Source: Chloroflexota bacterium
GTDB lineage: Bacteria > Chloroflexota > Dehalococcoidia > Tepidiformales > Tepidiformaceae
Direction of reading: 5' to 3'
Assembly: GCA_016234445.1 (NCBI GenBank)
Contig: JACRBT010000004.1
Coordinates: 310,001-374,000, forward strand
DNA: 64,000 bases
Positions 1-7,426 of this stretch are shown here, piece after piece; within the stretch, counting starts at the first letter, position 1, and every line of letters begins with the position of its first letter. The notes below the pieces were generated by a model. The model made no database searches and was not told where the DNA came from. It worked only from the letters and a program-made list of their open reading frames with translations. A program made the position numbers and the translations under genes.

Positions 1-394
1 CGAGCCCACCCGCGAGATTGCGTTCGCGGTGGCGGCCGCCGGCTGCCTCTTCCCCGCGGCCGAGGATGAGGTGGTCGCCGAGGTGGAGGCGGTGCGCCGC
101 CCGGGCGAGCGTGGTGCCGCGGACGATCCCGGCGCGCATCCGGGTCAGCGGGCCTTCGCCGGCGTCGGGGAACCAGCGGAAGAGCTGGTCCGCCACGACC
201 ATCCCAAGGATGGCGTCACCGAGGAACTCGAGGCGTTCGTTGGAGATGGCTGCGGCGTCCGTTTCGTTGAGATAAGAGGAGTGGGTCAGGGCTTGCTGGA
301 GGAGGGCGTCCGGGAGCGAGGCGATGCCCAGCCGCTCGATGAGCGCTTCGCGAGTCGCGGGTTCAGCCAGCGGCACGGGACCCCCTGCCAGCAT
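1..394 (-). CDS. rnc: Ribonuclease III, N-terminal part (cut by window edge)
   Basis: Double-strand-specific endoribonuclease that processes rRNA precursors and structured RNAs in the cytoplasm. Only the first 131 residues lie in the window; the gene continues past position 1. The catalytic domain is clear: HSSYLNE at residues 38-44 and the family signature NERLEFLGDA at about 52-61, whose acidic residues bind the metal ions, followed by the GRGEEAAGG turn and RNLAGGL, matching the usual ILADAxEA segment. The dsRNA-binding domain would be outside the window. The ATG at 392-394 is the only start that keeps the usual short leader before the domain; a weak purine stretch precedes it. It is transcribed away from the zinc-finger genes at 478 across an 83-bp gap. 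Confidence 0.9.
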   Translation of the reverse strand, partial: MLAGGPVPLAEPATREALIERLGIASLPDALLQQALTHSSYLNETDAAAISNERLEFLGDAILGMVVADQLFRWFPDAGEGPLTRMRAGIVRGTTLARAAHRLHLGDHLILGRGEEAAGGRHRERNLAGGL

Positions 395-477
395 CGCCCT
401 GTCCGGTCGAGGGACGAAGAAATGCTAAAGTTCCATGATCATATGGACCGGGTTTTGCCGATGTCAAGGATAACGCT

Positions 478-888
478 ATGATCCCGGCAGACCCCCATTT
501 ACCTATGACAACTACGAAAAATTCATGCAGCGTCTGTGGCGAAGGCCTCACCGAGGCCACCTCGGCGATCTGCAACTCCTGCGGCGAGCCCTACCACCTG
601 AACCAGCGCGCCGACATCCCCGGCAAGGACTGCGGCGAGGTCTGGATCGACGAAGGCCACCTCGCCCTCGAGTTCGCCTGCAACACCTGCCTGAACCCCC
701 CGCTGGAACCCGGCGGCCTCGACGACGTGCTCGACATCGAAGAAGCCGCGGCACTGGCGGGCGTGGCCGCGGGTGCCCTCGAAGCGGCGGCCGGGATGGG
801 GGCGCTGCGCCACCGGAAGACCGGGAGCGGAACCTATCTCTTCTCCCGGGGCGACGTGATGGAGTTTCGCGAAGGCGGCAATGCGTGA
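478..888 (+). CDS. PHD/RING-like zinc finger fused to an excisionase/MerR-like HTH
   Basis: I do not recognise a named family. The 136-residue protein has an N-terminal metal-binding module with the order C17-x2-C20-x11-C32-x2-C35-x4-H40-x11-C52-x15-C68-x2-C71, a C4HC3 pattern as in PHD/RING-type cross-brace or treble-clef fingers. Residues about 85-133 (LDIEEAAALAGV ... LRHRKTGSGTYLFSRGDVMEF) look like a helix-turn-helix of the excisionase/MerR type. The ATG at 478 has AAGGA seven bases upstream; an internal ATG at 505 has no such site. The 3' end overlaps the next gene by 8 nt, and that gene carries the same cysteine/histidine pattern. A DNA-binding regulator or adaptor is the simplest inference; substrate and targets are unknown. 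Confidence 0.7.
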   Translation: MIPADPHLPMTTTKNSCSVCGEGLTEATSAICNSCGEPYHLNQRADIPGKDCGEVWIDEGHLALEFACNTCLNPPLEPGGLDDVLDIEEAAALAGVAAGALEAAAGMGALRHRKTGSGTYLFSRGDVMEFREGGNA

Positions 889-1108
889 CCTCTGCTGCGA
901 ATGCGGTGAACCGGCCGGGCGCTCGAGCGTGCTCATCTGTGCCGACTGCGGCGCCTGGTTCCACAGCCCCGACGAGCGCGTCGCCGAAGACGGGCGGAAA
1001 TGCGGTGTCCACGTGATCGGTTTCCGGCAACTGCTCGGGCGCGACGTGGTGCCCCTTTGCCTGCGCTGCGACATGGCCTTCCGCTTGCGCTACGGTATCC
1101 CCTCATGA
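881..1108 (+). CDS. Small C4HC3 zinc-finger protein
   Basis: A 75-residue protein with C5-x2-C8-x11-C20-x2-C23-x4-H28-x12-C41-x18-C60-x2-C63. The first five ligands have the same spacing as in the upstream protein, so the two are probably paralogous domains; this copy is the finger alone, without the helix-turn-helix. The start overlaps the preceding gene by 8 nt and its stop overlaps the next start (ATGA at 1105), so the three genes are very likely co-translated. The role is unknown; a structural or protein-protein adaptor is possible. Confidence 0.7.
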   Translation: MRDLCCECGEPAGRSSVLICADCGAWFHSPDERVAEDGRKCGVHVIGFRQLLGRDVVPLCLRCDMAFRLRYGIPS

Positions 1109-1434
1109 CGACGAAACGGCGCGAACGCAAGACGCCCCGGGCGGCCCACGCCCCTGCGGCGGCCGGGTCGACCCAGCCCCAGGCCGGACTGCCGCCCCTG
1201 CCCCCCTGGCACTGGCGGACGTTTCCCGTCTACTTCGCGGGGGCGCTCGGGTTGTTCCTGGGCGTCTACGCGGGCTACCTGGTCGGTTTCGTCCACGCCG
1301 AGACGGGCAACGGCACGCCCACGCTGGTCCTGTTCGTGACCGCGGCACTGCTGCTGGGATTCGGGCTCTCGCGGCTCACTTCCCGGCTGATGATCACTCG
1401 CCGCTGGGTGAAGCCGCGGCCAAAGCGAAAATAA
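1105..1434 (+). CDS. Small membrane protein, two transmembrane helices
   Basis: Unrecognised 109-residue protein. A basic, Pro/Ala-rich N-terminus (about residues 1-34) is followed by two hydrophobic helices, roughly 38-58 (VYFAGALGLFLGVYAGYLVG) and 69-86 (LVLFVTAALLLGFGLS), then a basic C-terminus ending KPRPKRK, so both ends are predicted cytoplasmic. The ATG at 1105 overlaps the stop of the zinc-finger gene. The longer open frame beginning at 1000 is an overlap artefact. It may anchor or partner the zinc-finger proteins, but that is inference from position only. Confidence 0.65.
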   Translation: MTTKRRERKTPRAAHAPAAAGSTQPQAGLPPLPPWHWRTFPVYFAGALGLFLGVYAGYLVGFVHAETGNGTPTLVLFVTAALLLGFGLSRLTSRLMITRRWVKPRPKRK

Positions 1435-1451
1435 GGACGAGGAGCGCCCCG

Positions 1452-2444
1452 ATGGTGTTTTCTGGAGTCGCGCTCACGGGCGCAAGCGTCGAAGAGCACG
1501 TCCGCACGGCCGTCGAAGCCGAACGGGACGGCTACACAACCGGCTGGGTGACCGAAGTTTCCGGGGCCGACGCGGTGACCGTGATGGCCGCCGCCGCGAT
1601 CGCCACGACCACCCTCCGGCTCTCCACCGGAATCGTCTCGACGTACGTGCGGAGCCCCTACCTCGCGGCGATGACCTTCCATTCGCTGGCCGACCTCTCG
1701 GGTGGCCGCGTCGCCGCCGGCTTTGGGACCAGCACCCCCGCGATCGTCACCGGCTGGCACGGGATCCCCTTCGAGCGGCCCCTCGCCACCACGCGTGAAT
1801 TCGTCGACCTCTTCCGGAAGTTGCTTGCGGGCGAGCGCGTGAAAAGCAGCGGCCGCTTCGAGATCCGCGGCGCCTCCCTCCGTGGGCCGGCAAAGGGCGG
1901 CCCGATGCGCGTCTACCTGGCCGCGCTCAACGACGGCATGCTCTCGCTCGCGGGCGAAATCGCCGACGGGGTGATCCTCAACTTCCCGACGCCCGGCTAC
2001 GCGCGTCACGCCCTCGAAGTCCTCGATGCCAGCCTGGCGCGGGCCGGCCGCAGCCGCGAGTCGTTCGAAGTCGTGGCGAACTTCCGCGCCGGGACCGGCG
2101 ACTTCGACGGCCTCGCGAACGTGCTCCGGCGGGAACTGGTGACCTACTTGCTGGCGCCGGTCTACCAGAAGGTGTTCACCGCCGACGGCTTCGGCGACGA
2201 AGTGAAGATCGCCCTCGAACGCTGGGGCGCCGGCGACCGGGCGACGGCCGTTTCCGGCATCTCGGACGCATTCGTGGACGAACACAGCGCTTTCGGGACG
2301 GAGGAGGAGGTCCTGGCGAGGGTCCAGGGCTTCCTCGACCTGGGGATCGACTCCGCGGTGCTCTTCCCGGTGGTGGCCGACGGGCCCGACCGCAAGGCCC
2401 GCGAACTGGCGACGATCCGGGCGCTCGGACCCCGAACTCACTGA
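1452..2444 (+). CDS. LLM-class (luciferase-like) flavin/F420-dependent oxidoreductase
   Basis: 330-residue TIM-barrel oxidoreductase of the luciferase-like monooxygenase superfamily, whose members use FMN or coenzyme F420. Typical features are the repeating EAERDGYTTGWV and MAAAAIATTTLRLSTGIV strands, the DLSGGRVAAGFGTSTPAIV cofactor-binding loop around residues 85-103, and the late DGVILNFPTPGY segment. The pattern resembles F420-dependent reductases more than bacterial luciferase; the substrate cannot be read from sequence. A GGACGAGGAG purine tract precedes the ATG. It lies 17 nt after the small membrane protein and may be in the same transcript, although a link with the zinc-finger genes is not obvious. 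Confidence 0.85.
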   Translation: MVFSGVALTGASVEEHVRTAVEAERDGYTTGWVTEVSGADAVTVMAAAAIATTTLRLSTGIVSTYVRSPYLAAMTFHSLADLSGGRVAAGFGTSTPAIVTGWHGIPFERPLATTREFVDLFRKLLAGERVKSSGRFEIRGASLRGPAKGGPMRVYLAALNDGMLSLAGEIADGVILNFPTPGYARHALEVLDASLARAGRSRESFEVVANFRAGTGDFDGLANVLRRELVTYLLAPVYQKVFTADGFGDEVKIALERWGAGDRATAVSGISDAFVDEHSAFGTEEEVLARVQGFLDLGIDSAVLFPVVADGPDRKARELATIRALGPRTH

Positions 2445-2492
2445 GCCTCCCGGTTGACAGGCAGCGGCATGGCGTGGCACTGTCTAGTCCTG

Positions 2493-2517
2493 ACTTAGTG
2501 TACTTGGTACACTAAGT
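2493..2517. promoter_or_regulatory. Perfect 25-bp palindrome upstream of nadA, candidate operator
   Basis: Two perfect 11-bp arms, ACTTAGTGTAC and its reverse complement, are separated by TTG. It lies 43 bp before the nadA start and downstream of a TTGACA box at 2454-2459. TACACT within the right arm (2508-2513) could itself act as a -10 element, so a bound repressor would block the promoter. No U-tract follows, so it does not look like a terminator. NAD-synthesis genes are commonly controlled by NrtR, NiaR or NadQ; I cannot say which regulator, if any, fits here. Confidence 0.6.
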
Positions 2518-2559
2518 ACATCCGGGGCGCCTGGGAGCGTTCCGGGGAGGTTGGAAGCC

Positions 2560-3780
2560 ATGACCGCCGTCGCCACGCCAACGCGCACCCGGGACGAGGA
2601 ACTCCTCGCCCTTTACAGCAACCCTGACACCTGCCCCGCGGACCGGCTGAAGCCCGTCCCCCTCATCGAAGAGCAGGCTTTCGTCGCCTGGCAGCAGGAC
2701 ATCCCCCGCGAATACCTCCGGGTTTCGCCGGAAGAACTCGACCAGCGAATCCGGGCGGCGCGGGCCTACCTCGGCAAGCGGCTGGTCATCCTCGGGCACC
2801 ACTACCAGCGCGACGAGGTCATCCAGTACGCCGACTTCACCGGCGACAGCTTCAAGCTCGCCCGCCACGCCGCCGAACAGAAGGAAGCCGAGTACGTCCT
2901 CTTCTGCGGCGTCCACTTCATGGCCGAATCGGCCGACATCCTCACCCGGCCCGAAGTGCGGGTGATCCTCCCGAACATGGCGGCGGGCTGTTCGATGGCC
3001 GACATGGCCGACCCGGACGACGTTTACGCCGCCTGGGACGAGATCCACGAGGTCCTCGCGGGCAGCGGGTCGAAGGTCATCCCCATCACCTACATGAACA
3101 GCGCCGCCAGCCTGAAGGCGTTCACCGGCGAACACGACGGCCTCGTTTGCACTTCCAGCAACGCCCCCAAGTCCTTCGACTACGCCTTCGAACGGGGCGA
3201 CAAGATCTTCTTCTTCCCCGACCAGCACCTTGGCCGCAACACCGGCTACGCGAAGGGCATCCCCCTCGACCAGATGGTCCTCTGGAACTGGCGCCTCCCC
3301 CACGGGGGCCTCACGCCGGACCAGATCCGCAAGGCGAAGGTCATCCTCTGGGCGGGCCACTGCAGCACCCACCAGCGCTTCAGCGTCGAACAGATCGAAA
3401 AGGCGCGGCGCGACTACCCCGGGATCAACGTCATCGTCCACCCCGAATGCCGCTGGGAAGTCGTCCAGGCCGCCGACGACAGCGGCTCGACCGAGAAGAT
3501 CGTGCGGGTCGTGACCGAAGCGCCGGCCGGCACCGCCTGGGCCGTGGGCACCGAGATCAACCTGGTGAACCGCCTTGCCCACGAGAACCCGGACAAGACG
3601 ATCTTCTGCCTCGACCCCGTGGTCTGCCCCTGCAGCACGATGTACCGGATCCACCCGGCCTATGTCGCCTGGGTACTCGAAGGGCTCGTCGCCGGGCACG
3701 TGATCAACGAAGTCCGCGTGGACGACGAGACCCGGAAGTGGTCGCTCGTCGCGCTCGAACGGATGCTCGCGCTCCCCTAA
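2560..3780 (+). CDS. nadA: Quinolinate synthase
   Basis: Condenses iminoaspartate with dihydroxyacetone phosphate to quinolinate in de novo NAD synthesis; a cytoplasmic [4Fe-4S] enzyme. The 406-residue sequence has GHHYQRDEVIQYADFTGDS near residue 79 and the three cluster-ligand regions GCSMADM (C144), WAGHCSTHQRF (C268) and VVCPCSTMYRIHP (C356 or C358). GGGGAGG at 2544-2550 sits nine bases before the ATG at 2560; an in-frame TTG at 2551 is too close to that site. The upstream region carries a strong palindrome. nadB and nadC are not in the window. The last 4 nt overlap the convergent RidA-like gene. Confidence 0.93.
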   Translation: MTAVATPTRTRDEELLALYSNPDTCPADRLKPVPLIEEQAFVAWQQDIPREYLRVSPEELDQRIRAARAYLGKRLVILGHHYQRDEVIQYADFTGDSFKLARHAAEQKEAEYVLFCGVHFMAESADILTRPEVRVILPNMAAGCSMADMADPDDVYAAWDEIHEVLAGSGSKVIPITYMNSAASLKAFTGEHDGLVCTSSNAPKSFDYAFERGDKIFFFPDQHLGRNTGYAKGIPLDQMVLWNWRLPHGGLTPDQIRKAKVILWAGHCSTHQRFSVEQIEKARRDYPGINVIVHPECRWEVVQAADDSGSTEKIVRVVTEAPAGTAWAVGTEINLVNRLAHENPDKTIFCLDPVVCPCSTMYRIHPAYVAWVLEGLVAGHVINEVRVDDETRKWSLVALERMLALP

Positions 3781-4157
3781 CCGGCGCCGATCACCGCGGT
3801 CACGTCCACTTCGACCAGCCACTGCGGGGCCGCGAGCGCCTTCACCACCACCATCGTCACCGCCGGGAAGGGCGGCGTGAGGAATTCGCCCCGAATCTCC
3901 GCGGTCTTCGCCCAGAACTGCTCGTCCGTGGTGTAGATGGTCGCTTTGACGATGTCCGCCATCCGCGCCCCGGAGTGCGAGAGCAGCGTCTTGACGTTCG
4001 CGAACGCTTCGCGGGTCTGCGCCTCGATCCCCTCGGCGCTGCTGGTCTGCCCGGAGCAGTAGACGGTGTCGCCGATGCGCATCGCATGGGAGAAGCCATA
4101 GGCGGGCGCATTGAACAGCGACGGCGGGTTGATTGCCTGCTTGCGAGAACCGGCCAC
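3777..4157 (-). CDS. RidA/YjgF-family protein lacking the catalytic arginine
   Basis: 126-residue member of the Rid family; the archetype RidA hydrolyses reactive 2-aminoacrylate and related imines. The core FSHAMRIGDTVYCSGQTS, the helix TREAFANVKTLL, and the strands IVKATIYTT and FPAVTMVVVKALA are all present. The arginine that in RidA follows Pro-Ala (PARSxVEV) is replaced by valine (PAVTMVVV), so imine deaminase activity is doubtful and the protein belongs to a divergent subgroup. The start is GTG with AGGAGG upstream. It is last in a minus-strand group with the acetyl-CoA hydrolase/transferase and an SDR, which suggests a shared catabolic role. Confidence 0.85.
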   Translation of the reverse strand: MAGSRKQAINPPSLFNAPAYGFSHAMRIGDTVYCSGQTSSAEGIEAQTREAFANVKTLLSHSGARMADIVKATIYTTDEQFWAKTAEIRGEFLTPPFPAVTMVVVKALAAPQWLVEVDVTAVIGAG

Positions 4158-4208
4158 CTTTCGCCTCCTCGGTGAACGGCGCGGACGGGGCTTCCGCCGC
4201 GCCTCGCC

Positions 4209-5684
4209 TCAGATGTTAAGCGAACCCCAGAGGTCCTGCGCTTCCTTGCGCAGTTCGGCCCGGAAATCCGGGTGGGCGATGCTGATCAGTTCCTCTGCCC
4301 GCTGCCGGTGGTTCTTGTCCAGCAACCGCGCGATCCCGAACTCAGTCACCACCGTGTCGGTCAGATAACGGGGGATGGTCACCAGCGTCCCCTTTTCGTG
4401 CTGAGCGACGACCTTCGAAAGCGTGCCTTCGAGAGCCGTGGCCCGCATCACCGTGATCGCCCGGCCGCCGGGGCAGAGCGCCGCCGCCATGTGCGTGTCG
4501 GGCTGCCCGCCGGTGCCGTTGACCATGTGCCCGCCGAACCGGTCTTCGCTCGCCACCTGGCCGAGGAGGTCGACGGCGACGGCGCTGTTGATGGACGTCA
4601 TGTTCCGGTTCTGGGACATGTAGGCCGGGTGGAGCAGGAAGTCCGGGTCGTAGAGCTCGAACGCCGGGTTGTTCCGGATCAGGTTCAGGTCCTCGCCGTC
4701 GCAGCCCGTCCACGCGACGGCAACCGACTTGCCCCGGTGGATGGTCTTCAGCGAATTGTCGAGGATCCCGCGCTGCCAGAGTTTCGCAAGGCCGGGCGAA
4801 CCGAGCTCCGTGTGGAGGCCAAGGTGCTTCGCGTCGTCGAAGGCGCCGGCCTTGAACATCAGCGAACTCGGCTGGCCCACGCCCACCTGGATGGTGTCGC
4901 CATCCCGGATGATCTGGCGGATGTTGTCGGCGATGCCCTGGGCCGCGGGGTCGACCTCGCTGAGGCCGAACGCCTGCTGCATCAGGCCGACGGGCATCGC
5001 GTGAAAGAGGTCTTCCACGAGGGCCACCTGGTCCGGGCTCGCCCGGCCCAGCAGCGAGAGGCGCTCGCCGCGCTCGGCCTCCGGCGCCAGCGTTTCGATC
5101 CGCTGGCGGACCCCGGCGAGGTCGACGGGCTTGATGACCCCGTCGACGAAGGCGGTGATTTCGCTGACGTGCATCCAGACGTCGCCATAGACCTGCGAGA
5201 TGTTCGGATCGACGATCGCGACCGTCGTCTTGCAGCGGCGGGCGTATGCCTTCCGGCTCCACATGTGGGGACCGAAGTGCACGTAGCCGCGTTCATTCGG
5301 CTCACTGCACTGGGTGAGGAGGACGTCGGGCATCCGCGCTTCCGGCCGGCCGGCGTCGAACGCCTTCATCCCGAGCATGAAGGTGTTCGGGAGGTAGGTC
5401 GCGATGTGGGCGTCGTGTGCGGGGCGAAGGCCGTCGCCGATGAAGAGCTCGATCTCCTTCTCGCCCCGGATCTCTGGGCCGTAGAGGTACGGTTCCCGGG
5501 GGGCGAGCATCCGAAAGTCAACGCGCCCGAGTGTCTTCGCCCGCTCGTAGAAGCCCATCGCGAGCGCCCCGGGCGAAAGGACCGGGAGGTAGACCAGGTC
5601 GCCTTCCTTGACCAGCTCCATCGCTTCGGAGACCGACTTGCGGCGGCGCTCGTACTCCTCGCGCCAGTTGGCATGGACACTCAT
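4209..5684 (-). CDS. Acetyl-CoA hydrolase/transferase (4-hydroxybutyrate CoA-transferase-like)
   Basis: 491-residue family I CoA-transferase of the acetyl-CoA hydrolase/Cat1 type, which moves CoA between acyl groups through a glutamyl-CoA intermediate. GLHTELGSPG carries the expected catalytic glutamate after HT, and the C-terminal half has VNGTGGQPD, equivalent to the conserved glycine-rich CoA-binding loop of the family. Length and two-domain layout fit a single-chain alpha-beta enzyme. ATG at 5684 has GGAGG eight bases upstream; an adjacent GTG at 5687 is less well placed. It is preceded by an SDR gene and followed by the RidA-like gene on the same strand. Acyl specificity cannot be read. 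Confidence 0.88.
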   Translation of the reverse strand: MSVHANWREEYERRRKSVSEAMELVKEGDLVYLPVLSPGALAMGFYERAKTLGRVDFRMLAPREPYLYGPEIRGEKEIELFIGDGLRPAHDAHIATYLPNTFMLGMKAFDAGRPEARMPDVLLTQCSEPNERGYVHFGPHMWSRKAYARRCKTTVAIVDPNISQVYGDVWMHVSEITAFVDGVIKPVDLAGVRQRIETLAPEAERGERLSLLGRASPDQVALVEDLFHAMPVGLMQQAFGLSEVDPAAQGIADNIRQIIRDGDTIQVGVGQPSSLMFKAGAFDDAKHLGLHTELGSPGLAKLWQRGILDNSLKTIHRGKSVAVAWTGCDGEDLNLIRNNPAFELYDPDFLLHPAYMSQNRNMTSINSAVAVDLLGQVASEDRFGGHMVNGTGGQPDTHMAAALCPGGRAITVMRATALEGTLSKVVAQHEKGTLVTIPRYLTDTVVTEFGIARLLDKNHRQRAEELISIAHPDFRAELRKEAQDLWGSLNI

Positions 5685-5730
5685 CACTGTTCCCTCCGGG
5701 ATCGCTGCTGGTTACTGGTGTGGATGGCGG

Positions 5731-6588
5731 CTACCAGGGGGTGCCGGGCATAAGCGGATGGCCGCGGCCGTCCGGGTCCCATTCGTCGCTGACGAAGGGG
5801 CCGGGGCTGAAGCCGCTCGACGCCGTCAGCCCGCCGTCGAGGGCAAGGACGATGCCGTTCACGAACTTCGACGCATCCGAGGCGAGAAAGACGATCGGGC
5901 CCGGGAGGTCGTCGGCCTGGCCGATCCGGCGCATCGGCGTGCGGCCCTCCAGGTAGGCCAGCATCCCGCTCTCGGCGAGGATGTCGTGCGTCATTTCGGA
6001 GTCGAAGAAGTGCGGGGCGATTGCGTTCGCCCGGATGCCGCGGTCGGCCCACTCGACGGCCATGAGCCGCGTGAGCTGGTTGACCCCGCCCTTCGCCGCG
6101 AAGTAGCCCGGCGTGCGCCCTTCGAAGCCTGCGTGGCCGAAGATCGAGCTGATGTTGATGATGTTTCCGTGGCCCTGGCGGAGCATGTGCTGGGCGGCCG
6201 CGTGAGCGCAGTACCAGAGGCCGATCAGGTCCGTCTTGACGATCTGTTCGAACATCTCCGGCTCGGAATGCTCCGACCGCAGGCCCCGGGGGTCCGAAAC
6301 ACCGGCATTGTTGACGAGGATGTCGACCGTGCCGAAGTGGTCCCAGGCCGTCTTCATCAGGGCCGTGACCTGCTTGTATTCAGTGATGTCACAGGCAACG
6401 ACCAGGCACTTGCGTCCGGTCGATTCGATGAGCCGCTTCGTATCTTCGAGCTTGTCAACGCTGCGGGCGGTCGCGACGATGTTGGCGCCGGCTTCGGCAA
6501 GCGCGTGGGCGAAGGTGACGCCGAGGCCGTAGCTGGCGCCGGTGACGATCGCGGTCTTGCCTTCGAGGGAGAATTGGGACGATGCCAG
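5731..6588 (-). CDS. Short-chain dehydrogenase/reductase, apparent CTG start
   Basis: 285-residue NAD(P)-dependent oxidoreductase. The nucleotide-binding motif TGASYGLG, the NNAG motif (VNNAGVSD), the catalytic NIINISS serine and the YFAAK Tyr-Lys pair are all present. The first methionine codon (6357) falls after the Rossmann glycine motif, so it cannot be the start. Reading back, the frame stays open but has no ATG, GTG or TTG near the domain. A CTG at 6586-6588 lies six bases after a perfect AGGAGG and gives a normal 12-residue leader before the first strand, so I place the start there. The C-terminal about 40 residues extend past the usual SDR core. It probably forms an operon with the downstream CoA-transferase. 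Confidence 0.82.
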   Translation of the reverse strand: MASSQFSLEGKTAIVTGASYGLGVTFAHALAEAGANIVATARSVDKLEDTKRLIESTGRKCLVVACDITEYKQVTALMKTAWDHFGTVDILVNNAGVSDPRGLRSEHSEPEMFEQIVKTDLIGLWYCAHAAAQHMLRQGHGNIINISSIFGHAGFEGRTPGYFAAKGGVNQLTRLMAVEWADRGIRANAIAPHFFDSEMTHDILAESGMLAYLEGRTPMRRIGQADDLPGPIVFLASDASKFVNGIVLALDGGLTASSGFSPGPFVSDEWDPDGRGHPLMPGTPW

Positions 6589-6702
6589 GGTGTGCCTCCT
6601 CTTGGGCGCCTCCGCTTCGGCTGACCCAGCGACGCTGAATCCTACCAGAGCCGCAACCGTGGAAGAAATCGCCGCCAGGCTAGTGCCCGTCCGACCAGAC
6701 CT

Positions 6703-6809
6703 GGATGAAGCCTGTCAACGCCCGCGTTCCCCTCGCCCACAGCAGTCGCAGAGCCTGCTAAGGCCCCCCTCGCCCACCGCAGTGGGAGAGGGGCAGGGGG
6801 TGAGGGGCC
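6703..6809. repeat. Dispersed GC-rich hairpin repeat, copy 1
   Basis: The flanks ggatgaagcct and caacgcccgcgtt, and a hairpin with CCCCTCGCCCAC/GTGGGAGAGGGG arms (6766-6793, 11 of 12 pairs, loop CGCA), are followed by a CAGGGGGTGAGGGGCC tail. The same unit recurs at 36606-36675 almost unchanged. Copy 1 carries an extra partial half-hairpin (6730-6740) plus about 25 bp of unrelated sequence. It overlaps the 3' end of the metallopeptidase-like gene. It looks like a REP-like or MITE-like intergenic element. Confidence 0.75.
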
Positions 6810-7294
6810 AGCGTCCCCGGCCGGGCGCCCACGCGGCTCCGCCGGACCGTCTTCCGCGGACGGCGGCGGCGGACGGAGACTTCGGCGCTCTGGGTGCCGT
6901 GGCTCACGACAAGCCACTCCCCGAGCGTCTTGCGAATCCAGGCCCAGCAGTCGCGGGATTCCGGCGCAATCTCATATTCGCGCTCCCAGAACGCGGGGGG
7001 ATGGTGGACCACCCGCCGTCCGCTCCGCACCGCGGGCACGTCAATGTGGATGAGTTCGTGCTTCACGATGAACCTGAGTACAGAGAGCGGCGTGTCCGGG
7101 CGGCTGAGGGCCGGGTGGATGGAGATGGCTCGGCTGTCCGAGCCTTCCACGGCGATGCAGGCGACGGGGCGGCCCTCCGTGAAGACGATGGGCGTCTCGA
7201 CCGTCAGGTGGGGGAAGAACTCGGCGCGGACGTCCGCTACCACGCTTTCGAGCGTGTACGGCAGGAAGTTCATCGCGGGCTGGATCTGGTCCAT
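6758..7294 (-). CDS. HELxH putative zinc metallopeptidase-like protein
   Basis: 178-residue protein with IVKHELIHIDVPAV around residue 75, the HExxH-like zinc motif HELIH, followed by a downstream HHPPAFWEREYE segment that could supply the third ligand, as in SprT/YgjP/M48-type minimal gluzincins. No signal peptide or membrane segment is evident. I take the ATG at 7294 (MDQIQPAMNF); the earlier ATG at 7366 adds a low-complexity leader. The last about 20 residues (APHPLPLSHCGGRGG) are encoded by a dispersed hairpin repeat, so the native C-terminus was probably altered by repeat insertion. The family assignment is tentative. Confidence 0.55.
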   Translation of the reverse strand: MDQIQPAMNFLPYTLESVVADVRAEFFPHLTVETPIVFTEGRPVACIAVEGSDSRAISIHPALSRPDTPLSVLRFIVKHELIHIDVPAVRSGRRVVHHPPAFWEREYEIAPESRDCWAWIRKTLGEWLVVSHGTQSAEVSVRRRRPRKTVRRSRVGARPGTLAPHPLPLSHCGGRGGP

Positions 7295-7426
7295 GCGAAG
7301 CCCCGGTACGGCGCCGGGCCCGGCCGGCACACGCTCACCATACCGTGAAGTTGGGAAGCGGCACATCTCCGGGGGCGGGGACGGCTTTCCCGGGGACGAC
7401 CTCGCCGCCTGGCGCGCTTGCCGCCG

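Noticed and set aside
3147-4175. A 342-residue plus-strand frame over the 3' half of nadA and the RidA-like gene
   Set aside because: It is out of frame with NadA and antisense to RidA; no conserved segments.
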